Assembly (NCBI GenBank): GCA_029204225.1
Contig: CM055096.1
Coordinates: 47,999,079 to 48,056,578, forward strand
Direction: 5' to 3'
Source: Diphasiastrum complanatum
Lineage: Eukaryota; Streptophyta; Lycopodiopsida; Lycopodiales; Lycopodiaceae
Length of the DNA: 57,500 nucleotides
The notes beneath the pieces are model-generated. The model saw nothing but the letters and a program-made list of their open reading frames with translations. It had not been told where the DNA came from and did no database searches. A program made the position numbers and the translations under genes. Positions within the stretch are counted from its first letter, which is position 1; each line of letters starts with the position of its first letter. Positions 1 to 32,839 of this stretch are shown piece by piece.

Positions 1-318
1 ACTGCCCATGTTATGTTACACCATTCAATAGATCTTGATCTACCATAACATCATGGATTAAGTAATCATGTACAATATCTCCCCAGATGTGTGAGAAAGC
101 TTGTGATATATACGACAATCCCGCACTTGAAGAGAAGTTGAAATTCTTCAATATGACCTTGACCAGTGTTGCCAAAAAATAGGTTGTCAATCTTGAAGGC
201 CATGAAAGGAATGAATCAAAAGTATTGAAAGGAGCATTTACCAAACAAATCGAGCCTTTTTGATTTTTAGATATTCATTTCTTTGATAATAATAAAAATT
301 TGAATGAAAAATATGAGT
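1..318. other. Unassigned AT-rich sequence
   Basis: No gene, RNA or repeat could be supported here. Short open frames exist on both strands, but none resembles a known family and none shows splice-site context. The stretch ends where the MITE-like element begins. Confidence 0.3.
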
Positions 319-551
319 GCGTGCGGGCTGTGTTCGGGAAACTTTTTTGAGGTTTCCCTCAAAAATCCCATATCTTAAGGAGTTTTTCGGCTACTAAGAG
401 GGGGATATGCTTCTACTTGCTGATTTTCCCCTATAAAATCTCAAATTTTCACGTAAAAAATCCTACAAAATTTTTTAGTTGTCGATTTTTGAGAAAAGGT
501 GCCGGTTCCATTCTTTAAGAATGCCGGCTTTCCCGAACACTGGTGTGCGGG
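319..551. mobile_element. MITE-like element with terminal inverted repeats
   Basis: The core spans 328-542 (215 bp). Its ends are inverted repeats: CTGTGTTCGGGAAA at 328-341 and TTTCCCGAACACTG at 529-542. They match at 13 of 14 positions, with 12 bp perfect. Flanking 9-mers GCGTGCGGG (319-327) and GTGTGCGGG (543-551) differ by one base and look like a target-site duplication. A 9-bp duplication suggests the Mutator group, whereas CACTG-type ends recall hAT elements, so the superfamily is open. The interior is AT-rich and non-coding. It lies 1.5 kb upstream of the BRCT-PHD gene start. Confidence 0.6.
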
Positions 552-2048
552 AATATATAATAGAAGAATTAAAGGCTTAAAATTTGAATGCACTCCAGAA
601 TTGGTACATGACCATATTGTTTTAATATGTTTACGACTAGTTTACCCAAAATTGTCGAGAGTTGAGAGCCTAGACAAGGAATTATGGTGCAAAAAATGCT
701 CCAACATTTGTGGCTAGGCATTATGTCTTGGGCACAACAATTTGATCAGGCTTATGCTATGAGTAAGGTTCATGAGGAGGGTTTTATTCCCCCTTTGATT
801 GCTACCCTAGAACCCCTCAATTTAGTGTATACATGAACTACCTTGACCAACTTCAACGGAAATACTTAAGGACTGCACTAAATGTGCACATGCACTCCTG
901 GCCCACGCTGTCCAATGATGATGGATCTTTGAAGCTAAGTTAAAAACAAGATATATGATCCCTTGGATGGAGTGAGGCCTGTGCACCCCTCGTCGCTTAT
1001 TGGCACGGACGCGATGGCTCTCGACACACTTCATTGATCTCACGCAATTTTGTTTAGATTGGCTGCCCGGGCGCCACCTGTTCGGGCAACCAAACTTTAT
1101 CCCATAAGCGTTCTTATGGGATTTCTCATAGGGAATGTTTAACTACCTCATATGTGAGTGCTTGGGCGCGGTGGTGCCCGGGACCGCGGCCTGGCTCCGC
1201 CCGTGAAAACCCAGCACGTCCCCATTTTTGATGGGCATTGCATGTGGGGCACGTGTCAGCCCCAGGCACGCCCAGGGCCAAACCCCTCCCAGCGGCCCGG
1301 GGCAGCCCTACCAAGCGTCGCACTGGGAGCGGGAGTTACCTCCCCTCCCGTGCCAATAAGTGACTTCGATGTGCAGCAAGGCAGTGTAGGTGCATCTAAG
1401 GTGCACTCTCTAATGAAAGCCAACTTCAACACGTTGTTAGTGGCAAAAAAAGGGACCTTCTTATTAGACCTTATTATTAGACTGCCGCCATTTTTTTTGT
1501 TATTTGAAAAATTTGGCATCTTCTCACGGCGCCCAATTTATACTTCATCTTTATTTCAAGAACAACATCTCTCTCTCTCTCGATTTCTCTCTCGATCTTT
1601 ATCGCTCGCTCGATCCTGTCATTGCTTGAAATACCGAGACAAGCAGATTCAGCTTACAAAATATCTGTAGCCAATTTTCTTGCTTAATCTGTGTGGCATT
1701 ATCGGAGAAGAAGGTGATAGAACAATAGTTGCCAGGGTCCTGATACGCGCTTCGCAATTAGATGACATAGAGGCTAGCATTATTCTTCAAGGTCTGGGAT
1801 AGATCAGTTTGGTTTTGCAATCGCAAGACATTATGGACATTATGTATTTGCATTTTTGGGAAAGCTACTTATCCACTCTTGCAATCTTATCAGGGCCATG
1901 AGCTGTTGGCTAGTGTGGAAGGCTTGTCTGCTCTTTTTGTGGGGCTGAGTTGCACAGTGCTTGGAATCACTTGTGAATTTGAGTTCAGATCAGCAGCTGG
2001 ACAGGTTTTGAGTTGCTGGTTCAGTAAGCAAACAAACCGCTTTCTAAA
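552..2048 (+). other. Upstream region and probable 5' leader of the BRCT-PHD gene
   Basis: No conserved coding region is seen. A GC-rich patch (about 1040-1360) contains two adjacent hairpins, annotated separately. A pyrimidine-rich stretch with CTCTCTC runs (about 1568-1602) is typical of plant 5' leaders. An in-frame TAA at 2025-2027 precedes the chosen ATG at 2049, so the reading frame cannot extend further upstream without splicing. The transcription start was not located, and a 5' UTR intron is possible. Confidence 0.35.
1059..1122. repeat. Two adjacent hairpins in the gene's upstream region
   Basis: Hairpin one pairs TTGGCTGCCCG (1059-1069) with CGGGCAACCAA (1083-1093), with one mismatch. 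Hairpin two pairs ATCCCATAAG (1099-1108) with CTTATGGGAT (1113-1122) perfectly around a CGTT loop. Only 5 bp separate them. They could be a small transposon relic, a regulatory structure or chance. Confidence 0.5.
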
Positions 2049-22413
<20,365 letters not shown>

Positions 22414-23825
22414 GAGGAATGCTACAGATTCTATCTGAAGGAGATAAGCCAATCTGGATTAACATTCAAACATATTTGAAGTCTCACTTTTAGCCTTCTT
22501 GAGATTGTGATTCATTGAATCAGTGCATTTGAGATGCATTTGGCAGTAAAGGTAACTGATTCTGATTGGTGGGTCAGCCAGACTGTAACTGTACTGCGGG
22601 TTTTATTGATAACTGTAATTTGGCTGCAATCAATTTCCAAATATATGAACCAAATCATCTGTGCACAGATGTGCAAAGTACTTCAGCATTAGTAAACTAA
22701 CTGAAGATGTTTTGAGCAGCACCCAATATACAAAATGTATGTGAAGGATTCTGTATCAATTTAAAGAAAACTCATGTTATGGCAAATTATTGCTGGCTTC
22801 TCCCAAAACAAAAAAAGTGTAACACATTGTAAGCATGTATCTAGTTGTACCTTGTAGCAATCCAAGTAGTTCTTGGCTTAAAGGCAATTGTATGTCATCC
22901 TCAACACAAATTATGAACTAAAGCGTGACATGGTCCTAGAGAACTTTGCACCCCTTAGAGAGATGCATAAAATTTATGCTGATTGGAAGCATTTGTGGGG
23001 CAAAGAAATGCTGGACAAGATTTTCAAGCATCCTAGGAATATGTTTTTACATTTCACAATAGAGGTTAACAATTATGTATGGACGAATGATCTTTTTAGT
23101 GAGCCTTATTGGTGGTAAGGGGCATTCAAGTTATGGCAAGATGGTCTAGGTAAGGGGTATCTTAACAAATCATGATAAAGGTCTCTAGAAAGATCATTCT
23201 CATCAATTATTGCCCTCATTTAAACTAAATTATGGCTATTTATTGTTTGTGGATATTAGGGTTGTTATTCTCACCTTTACTTGCACGCTTAACAAAAAGG
23301 AAAATTTGTGTTGATGTCAACAAAATTTGTCAACTCCTTTATAGAAAATATGGGGCTAGCAAGCTCATTACGATATGAAAAATTGAGGGCAAGTGTTGTC
23401 TTCTCTAAAATAATAGGTACCCTATCAAAAGAAAATTTCCTCTTCAAAAGCCTATTTAAATCTCTATGAAAGTACCACATTCATACATACCATTGAGGAT
23501 ACAATAAGTGCTAATAAATTGCTATTTTTTTCTAGTGAAACAAGTAATAAACAATGGATAGCTTTGGATAATTCTTGTACGAACAAGCTTGCTACTATCA
23601 AGTTGGCTCTCCCAAAAATGAGCATTTAAAGACTCTAAGAAATCAACTAAGAAAATTATTGGAAGGTTCTACGCAAGGAATTGACACCATAAAAAGTATT
23701 CTTCTCACTAATATAGAATACACCCATTCTTTGCATCATTAATGTGCATACAAAGAAAGGCATAAGTGCCTTTATACAATTTAGTTAAACATAATCAATC
23801 AACAACACTATACGAAGTGTGAGAT
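22414..23825 (+). other. 3' flank of the BRCT-PHD gene
   Basis: The first few hundred bases are the likely 3' UTR, though no certain poly(A) signal was chosen. A 77-codon frame at 22888-23118 starts with ATG but has no recognised motif; it may be a transposon scrap. The rest up to the copia gag is AT-rich and unassigned, and no copia LTR or primer site was found in it. Confidence 0.35.
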
Positions 23826-26800
23826 ACAGCTTCCAAGCTACATCTCAGGAAAAAATTTTACTCCCTCGAGATGGCATAATGATTCCCTCCAAAATCACAT
23901 CAATCAATTCAAGAACCTGCTAAGGCAAATGGCCGTTGTCGGATCTGTCAAAGATGATCAAGACGTAGTGATGCAACTGCTTACAAGCTTGCCAAGTTCA
24001 TACGACAGCTGGGTGATGATCATCACGACACATCCAGAACTGACTCTTTCGAGAGTCATTACTATGTTGTTGCAAGAAGACACGCGGAGGAACGAAGCCT
24101 CAAGTTTTTCAACTGATTCTCACGCTTTATACACCAACAAGAGCACGACTAAGAAGAAGGAGGAGAAAGGCCCGAAACAATCAAAGCCAGACCAAAAACC
24201 AGCACATCATAAAGAACAGTCAAATCCGCAGGCGAAGAAGAAGCTGTTCTGCAGATACTACAAGCGAAACAACCACAAAATTCAAGACTGCCCGATACTG
24301 CAAGCAAAACAACAACAAGGGATAGTCGAATCAAGTGGCAAATGCAGCTACAGAAGCTCCATAGCCTATTCAAAAAGTGGATCATGATGCCTTCATGACC
24401 AGCCATTAAGGAGCATCCGACGACAGTTCTTGGTTCTTGGAATTCGGAGCCACTCAACACGTGACCAACCTCATTCGCTATTTCGAGTCCTATACACCTT
24501 ACAGTACCAAGAAATATGTTCACCTTGGTGACAGTAGCACACAAGATATTAAAGGTGAAGGTATTGTAAGATTAAGCTTTGCAAATGATCAGTCTAAGCT
24601 ATTTTCTAAAGTCTTGTATGTACCAAATTTATCAACGAATATGCTCTCTGTAAGCAGAATCACAGATCTAGGACATAGAGTAGAATTCGAATGTGATCAG
24701 TGCAAAGTAGTTGATAGGACAGGCAAGATCCTAGCACTCGGAAAGAGACATGGATACTTGTATAAACTAAGTCATTGCTTTTCTGCCTCTAGTCAGGCGC
24801 TCAGTACTTTTATTCATGCAAATAAAAATTTACTTTGGCATTATAGACTTGGTCACCTGAATCATGCTGCTATACAACAAATGTCTAGACAATCTATTGT
24901 TCTTAATCTCGACTATCACCTGTCTGTCAAGACTGTCTAGTTGGTAAACAGACTAGGAAACCATTTAAATCAAGCCATCAGCATATTGCTAGAGGATTGT
25001 TAGACATTGTACATTCAAACATTTATGGCCCGATGAAAAATCCTTCGCTAAAGGATGCAAAGTATTTTATAGCTTTTATTGATGAATTTTCCAGAAGGAC
25101 TATGGTGTACTTTATAAAGAAGAAATCAGAAGCCTTCAACTGCTTCAGAATCTTCAAGGAGCGTGCAGAAAAAGAGACTGGAAGGACGATCAAGGCCCTA
25201 AGGTCAGACAATGGTGGAGAATATATCTCTATCAAATTTAAGGAGTATTTCCAAAGCCAAGGCATTGAATAGCAATTCATCACTCCTTACAGTCCTCAGT
25301 CCAATGGCTTAGCCAAGAGGAAGAACCATACCCAGATTGAATAAGCCAAATGTATGCTAGCACATGCATTGCTGCCCAAGAGATTTTGGGCCGAAGCTGT
25401 CTCCAGTGCAGCTTACGTCCAGAACAGATGTTTGACCAAGGCCCTCTCAGGCAAGACACCCCACGAGGTGTGGACAGGCTCTAAGCCTTCTGTGAAGAAC
25501 CTAAGAGTGTTTGGATGCATTGCCTACATGCAGATCCCAAAAGACACGAGGAAAAAATTGGACTTCCAAGTTCTCAAGACCATCCTGATTGGATATACTT
25601 CATCTGATAATACATACAAGCTGTATGATCCTGATACCCAGCAAATCTTGTATAACCGGGATATAGTCTTTATTGAGGATCAGTTCATCGACATCAAAGG
25701 CAAGGATATTGCTCTAGGAGAACCTTCATCACCTGCCATTGACACGACTGTCCGAGCTTATGGCTCAGGCGTGTCCATTGTCGACCCACTTTTTGACAGC
25801 GAATCAGACAAAGACGTTGCTGCTACCCAACAACAAGTTTCAAGAGTGGTTCATCAGTCAAATCCTCCCAGAAGATCAAGCTGAGTGCGCACACAACCCA
25901 CAAAGTATACTCTTGAGTCTGCATGTCTCTTGATATAGGAACCGACGACAATCGAAGAGGCACTCAACCAACCAGACTCTGATCTCTGGAGAGAAGCTAT
26001 GGATAGAGAGTATTCCTCTCTGATCAAGAACCAGACGTGGTCACTAGTCGAAGCTCCTATTGGCTGCAATATCATTGATTGCAAATGGATCTTCAAGATC
26101 AAATACAATGCCAAGGGAGCAATTGACCGAAGGAAGGCAAGACTGGTAGCACGAGGATTCACTCAAATTCCCAGCATCGACTACAGTGAGACTTTCAGTC
26201 TAGTAGTCAAGCATTCATCGATCCGAGCCCTCTTGTCTTATTCTGCAGCTGTCGACCTCAAGGTACATCAAATTGATGTACAAACAACTTATCTGAATGG
26301 AGTTATATAAGAAGACATCTACATGATCCAACCCTAAGGATACATTATGAAAGGTATGAAGAATCATGTCTGTAAACTCCACAAAGCACTTTACAGCTTG
26401 AAACAGTCTGCCAAAGCTTGGTTTCAGAGGATCAACACATTCCCCATCGAACAAGGATTCAAGCCAAGCATTGCTGATTGCAATGTCTATTCCAAGTCAA
26501 TGCAACAATTATTTATTATCATCACCTTATACATGGATGATACGTTGCTCTTCAGCAACAATACCAATTTGGTCAAGGATTCTAAGGAGATGTTGTTTTC
26601 AGAGTTCGACATGACTGATCTGGGCGAAGCTCACTTCTGTCTCGACATTCAGATCCACAGAGACAAAGCGACACGACTAATTTACATCACTCAACAAAGG
26701 TATCTTCACAATGTTCTTAACAGATACAATCTAATGAATTGTAAATCAGCTCACTCACCGATGGATCCAGATCTGAATTTGTCAAAGGACCAATGTCTCT

Positions 26801-27529
26801 AGACCAAGCAGGAAGAGGAGCAGATGAGAGAGTATTCTTATCAATTGATACTTGGATCTCTCACGTACGCAATGGTCTGTACAAGACCATATATCTCTTT
26901 TACAGTAAGCTCGCTCAGCCAATATATGGCTAATCCTGACATTACCCATTGGAAGGCTCTCATAAGAGTCATGAGATATATTCGAGCTACCATGGACCAG
27001 TGCATCTGCTATGGAGAAGTCAGCAATGCAGTGGATATTCTGATGCAAGTTGGGGAGGAGATATAGACAATTGTAAGTCCACATCTGGATTTACATTCTT
27101 CTTCAACGACGGTCCTATCTCATGGAACAGTCGTAAACCTCTATCGCACTTTCTTCTACAGAAGTAGAATACATTGCTGCTTCTCAATCTATTAAGGAAG
27201 CGTTTTGGTTGAGAAATTTATTGTCAGACATTAACTTGTATCAATACAACCCCGCAATTTTATTCAGTGATAATCAGAGTGCTATTGCCTTATCGGCCAA
27301 CCCTAGATTTCAATCTAGGAGTAAGCACATTGAAATCAGATATCACCACATCAGGGGCAAGGTTCTCAACAAGGAGGTGAGCTTAACATACTGCAGAACG
27401 CAGGACATGGTTGCAGATATATTCACGAAGGTATTAAGTGTTAATGCACACAACAAATTTTGTGCATTGCTTAGTCTGAAGATCAAGGCATTTGTTGGAA
27501 GTAGATCTAGTTTGTCAATGTTTGGCTAG
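23826..27529 (+). mobile_element. Decayed Ty1-copia element, nearly complete internal region
   Basis: Domains run in copia order. Gag (23826-24387) has a zinc knuckle reading CRYYKRNNHKIQDC, where the second Cys is Tyr. Protease starts near 24428, with LEFGATQHVT in place of LDSGATQH, so the catalytic Asp is lost. The integrase zinc region and core follow (24830-25290; LRSDNGGEY intact), then its C-terminal part to 25884. Reverse transcriptase (25940-26810) keeps LYMDDTLLF, and RNase H runs to 27529 (DASWGG, SKHIEIRYHHIR, ADIFTK). Stops at 25270, 25342, 26308, 26334 and 26800, and frameshifts near 24930, 27020 and 27165, make it inactive. No LTR was found on the left. The right end abuts the LTR of the next element 12 bp after the stop codon. 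Confidence 0.9.
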
Positions 27530-27541
27530 ATCTACTCACGA

Positions 27542-28308
27542 TGTGGTGTAGTATAGAGAGGATCGTCCGCTTTATAAGTTTCTACCAAGCTTCAAGTGGA
27601 ATGCGAAAATAGAAAAACATGATGAAGCACTAAGGCTTACCCATCTAGTGCTTGAAATAGAAGTGAAACTAACTAAGATGACAAAAAACAAACCTTACTA
27701 AGGCTTACCCAACTAGCAAGGTGATTAAGTAAATCCTAGATTAACATCCAAAGGGATTGAAAAGATAGATTGCGGCTAAACTAAACATCAATCAATTAAA
27801 AACAGGCCACAATAAAAGAACCAATGAAAGGAGACAAGAGGAGGCCTGAGCACCTTCCCTCAAGCTATGCACCTTCCAATGGGAACACAAGTGAAATAGC
27901 AAGATAATCTCAAAAATAGAGAACTTGATAGCTTAATTTCAAAAGTGTTATTTACAAGGCAAATACCTCTCCTTTTATGGCTAGGAGGGTCTTCCATAAG
28001 TATCCACTAACTTACGGGACTAATCTATTTCTAGCCTTTCTAGAACTTCTAACTTAGGATTTAGAACTTCAAAGTTTCTTAACTTAGAAAAACTTAAGAT
28101 AAAATATTTCTAATCTTAAGTTTCCTAAGTCTAAGTTCTAAATCTAAGTTTAAGCTATTTTTATTATTTTTTAAGCTTCTACTCATGGGCTTACAAACCC
28201 ATGCCATGGCGGAAGTTTATTAACAGACACTCGTACATGGACTTACAAAACACATGCCACAGAGTTTTATTTCTCTTTTTTTATTTTTTTCTGTGTTAGC
28301 ACAAAACA
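27542..28308 (-). mobile_element. Probable 3' LTR of a coiled-coil-ORF element
   Basis: On the - strand this 767-bp segment begins TGTTTTGTGC and ends ACTACACCACA, fitting TG...CA LTR ends. Just upstream (plus 28309-28320) is a purine tract, GGAGGGGGATAA, as expected of a polypurine tract. It contains a TATA-like word CCATAAAAGG (plus 27970-27979). No second copy was found in the window, so the LTR call rests on these signals alone. Confidence 0.5.
28051..28150. repeat. Long imperfect hairpin inside the probable LTR
   Basis: The left arm AACTTAGGATTTAGAACTT (28051-28069) pairs with the right arm near 28132-28150, and inner arms AACTTAAGAT (28091-28100) and ATCTTAAG (28113-28120) pair around a 12-base AT loop. 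It reads as a mostly self-complementary 100-bp stretch. Confidence 0.75.
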
Positions 28309-28392
28309 TTATCCCCCTCCTTATTGGATTGGTGGTCCCACACCAATCGAAGCTTTTTCATTCTGGATCTTTTGAGCTTCCTGGAGGCGTGT

Positions 28393-30379
28393 TTATTGTT
28401 GGAGAATCTGATAGATTTTATTGCCAAAGCCTTCTATCATTTGCCAACGCAATTTATTGAGGGAGGATAGTTGTTTGTAGTAATGCAGCATGCCTTGCAA
28501 GAAGCCATGGATCTTCCAGAGTTCCACCATATCGATGTGCAATGCGAAAGTGAGGGCAGCACGGTAATAAAGGCGGGCCACGTTGATTTGATCTGTTTCT
28601 ATCTGCAAGGGCTTATTGATATCAATGGCGATTGGTGGGAGGCCTCTATCCCAATAGCCATTGAGTTCTGCCAAGAAAGCAACTAGACCGCAATTATCTG
28701 CAAAGTAGCGCACATCTCGATTTGGGTTGCCATGATGTTTCTGGTGAAAGACACGACAATTGGTAATCATGTCGTCTGCGGGATTGTCGGTATGTACACC
28801 AATTAACTTGGGCCAATAAATCTTGTTTCTTCGCTTTGTATTGGAAAATGGTTCTCTACGTGCCACCGAGTAATAATATGGATTGATGCGCATGTATGCC
28901 GGGGCTTCGAGATATCGCTCCATGGATGTTTTGCTTTGCAAGAAGAATTGGTGTCGCCAGGCAGGTTGCAGATCCAAGAGTTAACTGCTTCCTTGTGAGT
29001 CTTGCAGTGATCTAGGTTGGATAGAGAGTACCCGCCACGCTCCTTGGGTTGGTATTTTCGTGCAAACTCCTTGGAGATGAGTTGCTCCTTGCTCGGTGCA
29101 GTTGGAGAGATCCGATGTCGTATTGTGGGAGCTTCAACAGCTAAGGTGTGTTCAAGTTGGGGGTCTGGTTCATGAGAGAGGGTAGGTAAAGGGTTAGAAG
29201 CAGCGATCCATTGTGATTCGGGAGAAAATTGGCATGAAAAGGGGAGGTTAGTTGTATCGATGGGGTTAGAGACGGTAGAAGTGAATTGGTATTGGGAGGA
29301 AGTACCACCAGTGCCCTGAGGATTGCTTGGTGGTTGAGCTTGTGGTCCTTGAGATGGCCCTTGAAATGTCGAGCCTTGATTATCTATTGGCAGTTGTTTG
29401 AAATCCTGTCCCATCGCCACCATTTGGACCATCAAAGTGACGCCCGGAGTCGTGAAATTGAGCATGCTTTGCATGGACAGAAGGTGTGGGTTGAGCAGCC
29501 GCCTTCAATTGTTCTTCCAAAGTGGCTATCTATTGATTGAGGGCCTCGACGGAAGCAGTGTAAGGTTGTTGGAGTTTGGTGTACTGTTCCGTCGTGGCTT
29601 GCAACTTTTAGGCCAACTGCTTATATGCTCCCATTGGAATTTGGGTTTTCTAAGAAAAAGCTGGTGGTGCGAAGTCATTGAAATAGACCATTTCCAGTTG
29701 TTCTTTTATAGCGGAATGTGCGGCTTGGGAATCTACAACAACCTCGTCTCGTTCTGCTGTGATGTTGTCAATGACAGTTTGCATGTGAGAGATTTTCAAC
29801 TGGAGTTGTCTTTGTAGGTGGCTGAGCATTTGTTGCTTCTGTTAATTGTATGTGGTGAGGTTATCGATCTGTTGTTGTTTTTTAGCAGATTCAGCCACCA
29901 ATTGTTGATTTTTCTGCTGAAGTTGTAGGATGGCACCGTCATCGATGGCGTACTACTTGTTGACCTGATAAGGTTATGTAGATGTTGTATTGAATCTCAT
30001 TCACCAACCAGACCATCTTTTGGGCAGTCACTGGTAATTGCTCCCATATGCCAATGTCAGGGAAGGAGCGTTGCTAATTTGGATAAGGCGTAGGGTTGTA
30101 AGGGAGAAGATCAAGAAATTGTGTAGAAGAGGGGTCTGGGGGATAAGTAGGTGGAGGTGAGTGGGGTGTCAAAGGAGGGGAATGGATTTTTTTAGGAGGT
30201 GATTGCGGTGAGGAAGGAGGTGTTGGAATTCTGGGGGGAGATGAAGCGCGGGGAGGAGAAGATATGAAGGGAATCTGATTGAGTAATTGGAGAGCAAAAT
30301 TGTTGATGTTGAGTGAGGAGTCAAGCAAAGGTGAGGTCGGTATCGGAGAAGGTTGTAGGCTCTTCAATCCGACATTGTA
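28393..30379 (-). pseudogene. Broken reading frame for a proline-rich coiled-coil protein, unrecognised
   Basis: Read on the - strand from about 30379 to 28393. A proline-rich N-terminus (repeated SPPxxPP words) comes first, then a long glutamine/lysine-rich coiled coil (AILQLQQKNQQLVAESAKK; LEEQLKAAAQ). A Q/P/S-rich linker (GPSQGPQAQPPSNPQG) follows. The C-terminal part, about 230 residues, is globular-looking (MRINPYYYSVA, WPKLIGVHTDNPADD, LAELNGYWDRGLPPIAI). A frameshift near 28975 and several stops in the coiled coil break it. The protein family is not recognised. It ends about 70 bp before a polypurine tract and a probable 3' LTR, so it is most likely the gag-like or only product of an LTR retroelement. 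A captured host gene is the alternative. Confidence 0.5.
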
Positions 30380-30429
30380 ATATCCCTCCCGCTTGTCAAC
30401 AAGGGTTAGTTCACTGGATAGGCACCTAA

Positions 30430-32839
30430 CTATGCATAGGTGCTACTTTTAGAGGCTTCAAATTCTTGGGTCATTGTTCAACCCACTTCTTGGATTGAAA
30501 AGCTTCTTGGACATCCTTAGGCTCTTCATCTCATATAAAAAGTGCATGATAGGAAGTTTCACCTTCCACTTGCCTTCCTTCTTCATCATATGTGAGCCTC
30601 CTTGGCTCAGATATTGCTCGTGTAGATCTTCTTGGTGTGATAGCTTGAATCTACTCCTCCTCAAGCCTCAGCCTCACCTCTTCTTGAACAGCATCAAGGT
30701 TGATCATTGATCTTGCATGAGTCTCTTTGATCTGAACATCATCCAAGTTAAATTTTTGATCTTCATGGAAGACCACATCTCTACTAACAACATTTTTGTC
30801 AGTAGAGGGCAAATAAATCTTGTATGCTTTTTTAGTAGATGCATAACCTAAAAAAATTCCCTTCTACTACACTAGGATCTTCCTTCTTCCTAGTTTCTAT
30901 AGGTACATGCACAAAGCATACATAGCCAAAAATCCTAAGATGATCTACCTTAGGCTTTTTCTTATACAACCTCTCAAATGGTGTCTTTCCTCCTATTGCA
31001 AGATTTGGAAGCCTATTACAAAGATAGTTTGCACATGCAACTGCCTCTCCCCAAAATTCTTTAGGCAGAGAAGCTTCTAGCCTAATGGCTTTTGCACATT
31101 CACACAAAGTTCTATTTTTTCTCTCAGCAACTCCATTTTGCTGAGGAGTATATGAACAAGAAAACTCTCTTTGAATACTCTCTCTCTCTCTCACAAAAGT
31201 CTTTAAGCTTATTGGAAGTGTATTCCCCTCCACTATCACTTCTTAAAGCTTTTATCTTGAAAGGAAACTGCTTCTCTACATAAGCTTTAAAAGTAAGAAA
31301 AAGATCATTAACCATGGCTTTTGAAGACAACATATAGATCCAAGAATGTCTTGTATAATCATCTACAAAAGAGACAAAGCAGTTGGCTCCTCCTTTGCTC
31401 TTAGTTGATGAGAAACGAACATCTGAGTGTACAAGTTCAAATGGTTGCTTTGTCTTGATACTTGATCTAGGAAAAGGCCTTCTGTGTGGCTTTTCCATCA
31501 CACAAGCTTCACAAGGTAGAAGCTCCTTTGACAGTGTCTTTGGTAGACCAACAACTTTTCCTTCTCCCTAAAATCTAGTTTGTACAACTTACCAATTCTA
31601 GATCCTCTAGCAATAACTTCATTTTCTCTTGAGATTATACACTTGTCAACTTGAAACTTGACATCCAATCCACTATCAAACAACTGTCCTACACTAATGA
31701 GATTCTTAGTCAATTTAGGTACATACAGTACATCATGTAAGCAAAAAGATTTTGATGATGATGCATGTAATGGAATACTACCTATTCCTTCAATTCTACA
31801 CTCTACATCATTAGCAGTATAGATTGACCTTTTTGCACCTAAATATGGCATGAGATTAGTGAAAGAGTTCTTTGAACTAGACATGTGGGAACTAGTCCCA
31901 CTATCTATCCACCAGACTTCTTCATTCTTAAAAGGGGAAGATGAAAAAGTAGACATCATTAATGAATCCTCTCTTTCACTCTCTACACCCTCACACTCAT
32001 CCTCATTAGTAAGGTTAGCTTACTTAGATTGGTTCTTCTTCTTGATGCATAATGTCCTTTCTTTCCATAGAAAAAACACTTGATCTTTGACAACTTCTTC
32101 TTGCCACTGGATGTTGCAGCTTGAAAGGACTGATCCTCACCACCTTCTTTGGCTTTGTCCTTCTTGAAGTGTTGTTGTCCTTTGCCCTTGCCTCTTGACT
32201 TGGCTCTGATGAAGAGTGCTTTGTCATCTCCACCATCTTTCAATGAAAGTCTGTTGATCCTTAGGATCTTGTTCTCTTGCCTGCTTTCTTCAGCAATGAG
32301 AATACCTTGTAGTGTCTCCAAGGATGGAGATCCTCTCTGACAGCATAACAATATTGTCATACTCATCTCTAAGTCCATTCAGGACTACTTGAACAAATTC
32401 AGTGTTCTTTTGAGCATCACTAATACTAGCTAACTCTTGATGAAGATCCTTAACTCTCACGACATATGATGAAGCACTCTTATCTACTCTCTGATAACTT
32501 AGAAATATTTGGTTTCTAAGTGTAAGCAATCTAGAAGTATTTTTGATTTCATAGATTGTTTTTTAGAGTATCTGAAGCTTCCTTGGCAGTGGTGCATGTA
32601 CTGATATCTCTTAACACTTCATTGGTAACATTCATTTTTATAAAATGAAGGGCAATTCTGGTTCTTTTGTGGAATGCTGCAGCTTCATTAGGTGCAGCAG
32701 GTTCTTCTTCAGCTCCACTCACAATATCCATTACATCTTGTAGAATCAACAATGATTCCATTCTGATCTTCCACATTGCATAATTGGAAGATGTTAATCT
32801 CTCACTGTTCTCTAAGAAATGTGAACAAGATGAAGGCAT
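30430..32839 (-). mobile_element. 5' part of a Ty1-copia element: gag, protease, integrase
   Basis: On the - strand the gag begins at 32839 (SSNYAMWKIRMESLL, then a UBN2-type gag with ALHFIKMNVTNEVL). Its zinc knuckle is damaged (CFFYGKKGHYAS). The protease reads WWIDSGTSSHMS near 31920. The integrase runs about 31600-30840 with FVDDYTRHSWIYML, LRSDSGGEYTSNKL and TPQQNGVAERKNRTL. A GA repeat (plus 31181-31196) replaces codons between the FCE and SCSYTPQQNGV motifs. Sequence typical of the start of the reverse transcriptase stops near 30430, so the enzyme and the 3' LTR are gone. Several stops and shifts make it inactive. Confidence 0.9.

Noticed and set aside
23826-27529. Active copia element because YMDD is intact
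   Set aside because: The protease active site is lost and there are several stops and frameshifts; no LTR was found on the left.
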